From Paenibacillus puerhi (GTDB taxonomy: Bacteria > Bacillota > Bacilli > Paenibacillales > NBRC-103111), in NCBI RefSeq assembly GCF_009846885.1, contig NZ_WUWM01000049.1, forward strand, positions 1 through 36,836: a stretch of DNA of 36,836 nt, written 5' to 3'. Below the pieces are notes generated by a model. It searched no databases, was not told the DNA's origin, and saw only the letters and a program-made list of their open reading frames with translations. Made by a program: the position numbers and the translations under genes. Position 1 is the stretch's first letter. Each line of letters opens with the position of its first letter. Positions 32,650-36,836 of the stretch are shown here, in pieces.

Positions 32650-33444
32650 ATGGGAAAACGTACTGCAGATCGGGGGGGCTGGAGCATCTCGTACACGGAA
32701 CAGGGCTCCGGGCATCCGCTTGTGCTGCTGCACGGCTTTTGCGGCAGCGGCGCTTATTGGGATGAGGTAGTGCCGTTGCTGGACGCGCATTATCGTGTCA
32801 TTGTACCGGATCTGCGCGGGCACGGAGAGTCCGGATCGCCGGACGAGGCTTACACGATCGAGGGGATGGCGGACGATATCGCAGCTCTGATCGATGAGCT
32901 TGGGACCGAGAAGGCGATTGTGCTGGGGCATTCGCTGGGAGGGTATGTCACCCTTGCTCTTGCCGAGCGTCATTCGGATAAGCTCCGCGCGTTCGGGCTT
33001 GTTCACTCTATGGCGTTTCCCGATGACGAGAAGGGGAAAGCAGGCCGCCTGCAGGCTAAACAAACCATCCGGGAGCAAGGGCTGTCCGTATTTATTGAGG
33101 GGCTTATTCCGAAGCTGTTTGCGCCCGCTCACTTGGAATCGATGCCGGAAGCGGTCAAGCAAGCGAAGGAAATCGGACTCGGCACGAGTCCCGAAGGAGC
33201 GATGCATACGCTTGATGCTATGCGAGAGCGTCCGGACCGGAATGCAGTTCTGCAGAGCATGGAGCTTCCGCTTCTGCTAGTAGCGGGGGAGAACGATCAG
33301 ATCATACCGGTGGAGCGGACATTCGTTGTGCAAGGGGATTACGTTACGCAGCGGCTCATTTCCGGAGCGGGCCACATGAGTATGATGGAGGCGCCGAAGG
33401 AGCTTGCACAATCCGTACGGGATTGGGTGGCTTCCTTTTCCTAA
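32650..33444 (+). CDS. Alpha/beta hydrolase
   Basis: The 264-residue protein is a cytoplasmic alpha/beta-hydrolase fold enzyme. LVLLHGFCGSGAYWDEV carries the oxyanion-hole HGF. The nucleophile elbow is GHSLGG (serine in VLGHSLGGYV), the acid is in LLLVAGENDQIIP and the histidine in SGAGHMSMMEAP. The helical cap lies between (residues about 130-205). Sequence style matches the broad esterase/haloalkane dehalogenase-like group; the substrate is unknown. GGAGGAG is upstream of the ATG, with TATACT (32587-32592) and a weaker TTCAAA 16 bp before it as a likely promoter. It is a single-gene unit ended by a strong hairpin. Confidence 0.92.
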   Translation: MGKRTADRGGWSISYTEQGSGHPLVLLHGFCGSGAYWDEVVPLLDAHYRVIVPDLRGHGESGSPDEAYTIEGMADDIAALIDELGTEKAIVLGHSLGGYVTLALAERHSDKLRAFGLVHSMAFPDDEKGKAGRLQAKQTIREQGLSVFIEGLIPKLFAPAHLESMPEAVKQAKEIGLGTSPEGAMHTLDAMRERPDRNAVLQSMELPLLLVAGENDQIIPVERTFVVQGDYVTQRLISGAGHMSMMEAPKELAQSVRDWVASFS

Positions 33445-33457
33445 AATCAGGCGGTCT

Positions 33458-33487
33458 ACAAGCACGGGGCTTTTTGCCCGTGCTTGT
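33458..33487 (+). terminator. Terminator after the alpha/beta hydrolase
   Basis: ACAAGCACGGG (33458-33468) pairs with CCCGTGCTTGT (33477-33487), then a T-rich tract (TGTGATTTTG). Confidence 0.78.
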
Positions 33488-33583
33488 TGTGATTTTGATG
33501 GACTTCCGTGCGATGCCTAAGGGTTCGATTTAGCGTATACTAGAGTAATAGAACCGCACACAAACCGGGAAGGGATGAGGAGC

Positions 33584-34027
33584 ATGAAGGAACAGGAACG
33601 CGAGCATGGGCTGCCGGGTGCATCCGGCTATCCGATTGTCTTGTACGACGGCATATGCGGCTTTTGCCAACGGGCTGTACAGTTTATTTTGCCGAGGGAC
33701 CGGTCGGGTACCTTTCGCTTTGCAGCTCTCCAATCGGAGGTTGGCCAGTCGCTGCTCCAGCAGCATGGCTTGGCAGGGGCCTCCCTTGACACGTTTGTGC
33801 TCATTCATGAAGGGCGCGCCTATACCCGCTCTACTGCGGGGCTGCGGGTACTAAGAGAACTGGGCGGCATGTGGCGTTGGTTATATTCGGCGATCATCGT
33901 CCCAACTCCCATCCGCGACATGGTCTATGCGATGATTGCCCGCAACCGGTACCGGATGTTTGGAAAAGCCGATGCTTGTATGCTTCCGCGCCCAGAGGAC
34001 CGCAAGCGGTTCTTGGACCGTTCCTAA
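33584..34027 (+). CDS. yuxK: DCC family thiol-disulfide oxidoreductase
   Basis: The 147-residue protein belongs to the DCC1/DUF393 family (YuxK in Bacillus subtilis), predicted thioredoxin-fold oxidoreductases. The defining motif is YDGICGFC near residues 20-27 (CxxC), followed by VQFILPRDRSGTFRFAALQSEVG and a C-terminal RNRYRMFGK. A redox role is inferred; the partner is unknown. GGAAGGG (33568-33574) is 9 nt before the ATG at 33584 and nearly touches the ATG at 33575, so I prefer 33584. Confidence 0.88.
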   Translation: MKEQEREHGLPGASGYPIVLYDGICGFCQRAVQFILPRDRSGTFRFAALQSEVGQSLLQQHGLAGASLDTFVLIHEGRAYTRSTAGLRVLRELGGMWRWLYSAIIVPTPIRDMVYAMIARNRYRMFGKADACMLPRPEDRKRFLDRS

Positions 34028-34051
34028 CCGGCAGGATGGAGGACCGCGCGC

Positions 34052-34105
34052 AAAAAAAGACCGTTCATCCGCATGCTCTCTCCAGAGCATGGCTTGAACG
34101 GTCTT
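34052..34105. terminator. Bidirectional terminator
   Basis: AAGACCGTTCA (34057-34067) pairs with TGAACGGTCTT (34095-34105), with an inner CATGCTCT/AGAGCATG stem. The A-run 34052-34058 gives a T-run on the minus strand for ecsB, and TCTTTC follows on the plus strand. Confidence 0.9.
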
Positions 34106-34117
34106 CTTTCGTAAGGG

Positions 34118-35347
34118 CTAGTCGCTGGGGGCGAGCCGGACACGGCATAGCAGCAAGGTTAATCCCCAGCCCGCCGCCAGTAGCGCAAACGCGTAGTAGA
34201 AAGCTGGCAGTGCCCACAGGAGCGGTATAGCAAGCAGCGTCACCGCGGCGGCATGAATGCGCCGAACAACATGTGCCGCGGAGAGTGCTCTGAGCTGCGA
34301 CGGAAGCGGGTAGATAAAAGACCAGTCCGAATGCCGGTATGCCTTCGCAAGCTCTCTCAGCTGCAGGGCGAGCAGGGCCGTGAAGACGAGAAAGACGATC
34401 GGAGGGACAAGCAGTCCCCGGGTCAACGCGATGAGGAGAAAGCCCAGTCCGGTTAAGCGCAGTGCTATACCGAAGGTTTCGGAACGAAGCCATACATAGG
34501 TGTACAGAAACCGGTACGCATGCGACTCCTGAAAGCGGAAGCCGCCCAGCTTCTCCATGAGTATCCGCGGGGCATGGACCGCCCGGGGGCGTCCCTGGAG
34601 GTCGCTGACATCGACGAATTGGTTCAACAGATTCAGAATGCTCCGTCTGTGGCGGCGTTCTGTTTCGATTAGACGAAGCCATTGAAGGCTCCTCCCCGAT
34701 GATAGGCGGATCAGGCCCAAGTAAAGGAGCAGGACAACGGCCGCGGTCAATGTGCCGACCCAAGGCCGCATAAGGAGCAGCGCATAGGTCAAGCCTCCTG
34801 CCAGCAGCCAGCGCACCAGCGACCAGACTGCCCGGGGCAAGCGCTCCGTCAGCATGAGCTCCATCCATTTTGCTTGAAGCAGGATGCGCTTTAGGGCGAT
34901 CAGAACGAGCAGGACATGGAGGAACCCGGGTTTCGCTCCTTCGGAGAAAGCATAAGCCGGCCATACGGCCAGCCAGACGACCAGGAGCGCGAATGATTGA
35001 AGAGCGAAGGCTCTATGGAGAGCCTTTTTCAAATACCCTCGAATGAATTCCGACTCCAGCGGTATGCAAAATACGAGATCAGGTTCCCTTAAGTAAGTGC
35101 GGATCGGACACAGAGCGAGTATCGGCAGCAGGATAAGTGTAATGATCTCTTTAAAAGGGAAACCCGGCGGAGCTTGGGTCAGCAGCCTTCCATATAGAAA
35201 AGCCATGGCAAGCATACCCAGTACGATCAGCAAGGCTACCGTTTGCAAGGCATAGGCGATGTAAGGCTTGATCTCGGCCATGAACCCTCGTTCGCGTCTA
35301 TTCCATAAGCGATCGGGATCGAACAAGAAAGGCTCCGGCTTGCTCAT
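34118..35347 (-). CDS. ecsB: ABC transporter permease EcsB
   Basis: The 409-residue polytopic protein is the membrane subunit of the Ecs ABC transporter. It begins with a cytoplasmic DPDRLWNRRERGFMAEIKPYIAY, then paired hydrophobic segments (about eight in total), a long cytoplasmic loop rich in basic residues (RSLQWLRLIETERRHRRSILNLLNQFVDVSDLQGRPR), and a C-terminal cluster of spans. This matches EcsB of Bacillus. In B. subtilis EcsAB affects protein secretion, regulated intramembrane proteolysis and competence. Its ATG overlaps the ecsA stop (ATGA), so the two are co-translated. It is the last gene of the transcript. Confidence 0.9.
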   Translation of the reverse strand: MSKPEPFLFDPDRLWNRRERGFMAEIKPYIAYALQTVALLIVLGMLAMAFLYGRLLTQAPPGFPFKEIITLILLPILALCPIRTYLREPDLVFCIPLESEFIRGYLKKALHRAFALQSFALLVVWLAVWPAYAFSEGAKPGFLHVLLVLIALKRILLQAKWMELMLTERLPRAVWSLVRWLLAGGLTYALLLMRPWVGTLTAAVVLLLYLGLIRLSSGRSLQWLRLIETERRHRRSILNLLNQFVDVSDLQGRPRAVHAPRILMEKLGGFRFQESHAYRFLYTYVWLRSETFGIALRLTGLGFLLIALTRGLLVPPIVFLVFTALLALQLRELAKAYRHSDWSFIYPLPSQLRALSAAHVVRRIHAAAVTLLAIPLLWALPAFYYAFALLAAGWGLTLLLCRVRLAPSD

Positions 35348-36093
35348 TTTGGAGTCACTTCCCGAGTAACCAGACTGCAGAATACGTCATCCAGCGGTGC
35401 TTGAGGCATGTGCGCCGCGGCCCGCAGCGCCTCCAAATCCCCGGCGGCGGCTAACCGTCCGTGATGGAGTACGACATAACGGTCGGCGTACCGCTCGATG
35501 GTCGATAGAATATGGGAGCTGATGAGAATTGCGGCGCCTTCGCTCTTGACCTTAGCCATCAGCTCCAGCAGAGAGCGTATGCCAAGCGGGTCCAGCCCAA
35601 GGAAAGGCTCATCGATGATATATAAGTCGGGCTTGACCAGAAAGGCGCTCATAATCATGACTTTCTGCTTCATCCCCTTGGATAAGTGAGCCGAAAGCCG
35701 ATTATGGAAAGGAGCCATCTGGAAATCCTCGAGCAGGAGGGCGGATCTTTCCGCATAAGCTTCCCGGCTCAAGTCGTAAGCCATGGCTGCCATCTCCAGA
35801 TGCTCCCGTACCGTCAATTCTTCATAGAGCAGCGGTGTTTCCGGTACGTAGGCATACGTTCGGCGATAGGCGGTCGGATCATCCTCTAGCCGGCGCCCTC
35901 CTAACTGGACTGAGCCCCTGTGAGGCTCCATCAATCCGAGAATATGCTTGATGGTCGTACTTTTGCCGGCTCCATTCAGTCCGATAAGGCCGACCATCTC
36001 CCCTTGGTTTACCGTAAAGCCGATATCGTGCAGCACCGGTTTTTGTTTGCTGTAGCCCCCGGTAAGATGTTCAATATGTAATAAAGCCTCCAA
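35344..36093 (-). CDS. ecsA: ABC transporter ATP-binding protein EcsA
   Basis: The product, 249 residues from the TTG at 36093, is a canonical ABC ATPase. It has Walker A GLNGAGKST (about 38-46), the Q-loop region YVPETPLLYEELTVREH, the signature LSKGMKQKV, Walker B LYIIDEPFLGLD and the switch histidine in ISSHIL. LTGGYSKQKPVLHDIGF is close to EcsA of Bacillus. The start is uncertain: GTG at 36102 has no space for a ribosome binding site, while TTG at 36093 follows AGAGGTGA at normal distance. Together with EcsB it forms the Ecs transporter. It diverges from the rRNA promoters, 110 bp away. Confidence 0.94.
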   Translation of the reverse strand: MEALLHIEHLTGGYSKQKPVLHDIGFTVNQGEMVGLIGLNGAGKSTTIKHILGLMEPHRGSVQLGGRRLEDDPTAYRRTYAYVPETPLLYEELTVREHLEMAAMAYDLSREAYAERSALLLEDFQMAPFHNRLSAHLSKGMKQKVMIMSAFLVKPDLYIIDEPFLGLDPLGIRSLLELMAKVKSEGAAILISSHILSTIERYADRYVVLHHGRLAAAGDLEALRAAAHMPQAPLDDVFCSLVTREVTPK

Positions 36094-36202
36094 TATGCTC
36101 ACCTCTTTATCGAATAGTTTACAACGTTTGTCCTCAAAACGAAAATGATGCCGCTGCGAAGACTACTTCCTTATATATGTCTTTATTGGAAAAGGTACAG
36201 GG

Positions 36203-36231
36203 TTGCCAAGGTGCTGCAAGCATGTTATATT
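36203..36231 (+). promoter_or_regulatory. First predicted rRNA promoter
   Basis: TTGCCA (36203-36208), 17 bp, TATATT (36226-36231). It is the most distal of three promoter-like elements upstream of the 16S gene. Confidence 0.6.
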
Positions 36232-36279
36232 GTTACCCGGCCCCAAAAAGGGGAAGATATAAAAGAAAAAAATTACTAC

Positions 36280-36309
36280 TTGCATGTTGGGTAGTAAATG
36301 TGGTAAATT
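36280..36309 (+). promoter_or_regulatory. Second predicted rRNA promoter
   Basis: TTGCAT (36280-36285), 18 bp, TAAATT (36304-36309). The segment from -20 to -10, GTAAATGTGGTAAATTA, is very like GTGAATGTGATAAAGTA in the third promoter. Confidence 0.6.
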
Positions 36310-36401
36310 AGCTTTCGTTGTCCGATTCATTAGTGTAAAGCTTCTGCGCCAAGCGGGTTCGTCCCCTTGATATGGAACTGAAACATTAAAGAAAAAGATG
36401 C

Positions 36402-36430
36402 TTGCAATTCGAAAGTGAATGTGATAAAGT
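36402..36430 (+). promoter_or_regulatory. Third predicted rRNA promoter
   Basis: TTGCAA (36402-36407), 17 bp, TAAAGT (36425-36430). It is the closest to the 16S gene, about 190 bp upstream of its 5' end. Confidence 0.7.
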
Positions 36431-36496
36431 AATCCTCGCTGTCACGAACGGCTAACGAAATTGCAGCCGCTTGGATAGACAAGCGATGTACCAAAT

Positions 36497-36550
36497 TGCC
36501 CTTTGAAAACTGAACAACGAGTGAGTGTTAAATAGAGAATGAAAATTCTC
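36497..36550 (+). promoter_or_regulatory. rRNA leader with boxA-like antitermination element
   Basis: TGCCCTTTG (36497-36505), followed by AAAACTGAAC, is the boxA-like element found before 16S genes in Bacillales (consensus TGCTCTTTA). A hairpin, GAGAAT/ATTCTC around GAAA, follows at 36535-36550. Between it and 36622 is a stretch that would pair with sequence beyond the 16S gene for RNase III processing, outside the window. Confidence 0.65.
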
Positions 36551-36621
36551 GCTAGCAGTAACTTTTGAGCAAGTCGAACTACCTCAGTAGTCATTTCAGC
36601 CTTCGGTTTGAAGAGACTACC

Positions 36622-36836
36622 TTAATGGAGAGTTTGATCCTGGCTCAGGACGAACGCTGGCGGCGTGCCTAATACATGCAAGTCGAGCGGACTTATTCCT
36701 TCGGGGATTGGTTAGCGGCGGACGGGTGAGTAACACGTAGGCAACCTGCCTGTAAGACTGGGATAACTACCGGAAACGGTAGCTAAGACCGGATAGCTGG
36801 TCACTCCGCATGGAGAGATCATGAAACATGGGGCAA
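36622..36836 (+). rRNA. 16S ribosomal RNA, 5' part
   Basis: The conserved AGAGTTTGATCCTGGCTCAG begins at 36629, corresponding to E. coli position 8, so the gene begins near 36622. The window ends after about 215 bases. Conserved blocks follow: GGACGAACGCTGGCGGCGTG, CTAATACATGCAAGTCGAGC and GACGGGTGAGTAACACGTAG, then AACCTGCCTGTAAGACTGGG and CTACCGGAAACGGTAGCTAA. The V1 loop, ACTTATTCCTTCGGGGATTG, and the GCTAAGACCGGATAGCTGG segment have a Paenibacillus-like appearance. The gene runs off the right edge; no part of 23S or 5S is visible. Confidence 0.98.

Overview
The window is a chromosomal segment from a spore-forming Bacillota, most likely a Paenibacillus-type member of the Paenibacillaceae. 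The evidence is a 16S rRNA gene that begins at the right edge with a Paenibacillus-like first 215 bases, strong Gram-positive Shine-Dalgarno sites, GC-rich coding DNA, and typical families (EcsAB, YkuK, VanY-like lipoprotein, SLH and RCC1 surface proteins, Fnr-type boxes). The genus call is inference; no database could be searched.

Layout, left to right. 1-1300 is decayed DNA: a broken replication-initiation-factor-like gene preceded by a perfect hairpin. 1400-2527 holds two tandem cyclic-di-GMP class I riboswitches in front of a secreted transglutaminase-like protein. 2615-4864 has a MEKHLA-domain protein, then on the minus strand a VanY-type D-Ala-D-Ala carboxypeptidase lipoprotein with an ECF-sigma-type promoter and a nitroreductase. 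4865-7519 has a relic of a luciferase-like monooxygenase gene, an intact luciferase-like monooxygenase and a polysaccharide deacetylase. 7763-14532 is mostly metabolic: an amidase, a dehydrogenase/TIM-barrel isomerase pair forming an operon, a MerR regulator with a characteristic 19-bp-spacer promoter in front of an epimerase-like gene, and an aldo/keto reductase. 14648-16345 (minus) carries a YkuK-family gene and an acyltransferase-3 membrane protein, the latter behind a perfect Fnr-type box.

16611-21112 (plus) is a membrane and signalling stretch: a 43-aa membrane peptide, a TM/coiled-coil/TM protein translationally coupled to an AIM24-family protein, an MHYT-PAS-histidine kinase and a YdjM-type metal-dependent hydrolase. 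21231-23073 (minus) has an SLH-CAP surface protein and a 46-aa basic protein. 23139-27057 is a nirB-nirD-nirC nitrite reduction operon with an Fnr-type box. 27175-34027 contains a small unknown protein, a TspO-related membrane protein, a 1187-aa secreted RCC1 beta-propeller protein, an alpha/beta hydrolase and a YuxK-type thiol oxidoreductase. 34118-36093 (minus) is ecsAB, and 36203-36836 is the promoter/leader region and start of an rRNA operon.

The most notable regulatory observations are the doubled c-di-GMP riboswitch on a cysteine-protease-like secreted enzyme; two Fnr-type boxes placed exactly 21 nt upstream of a -10 element (nirBDC and, unexpectedly, an acyltransferase); an ECF-type promoter on a cell-wall carboxypeptidase; and a MerR-type operator/promoter linking a regulator to its neighbour. 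No CRISPR array, tRNA gene, intact insertion sequence or obvious defence island was seen.
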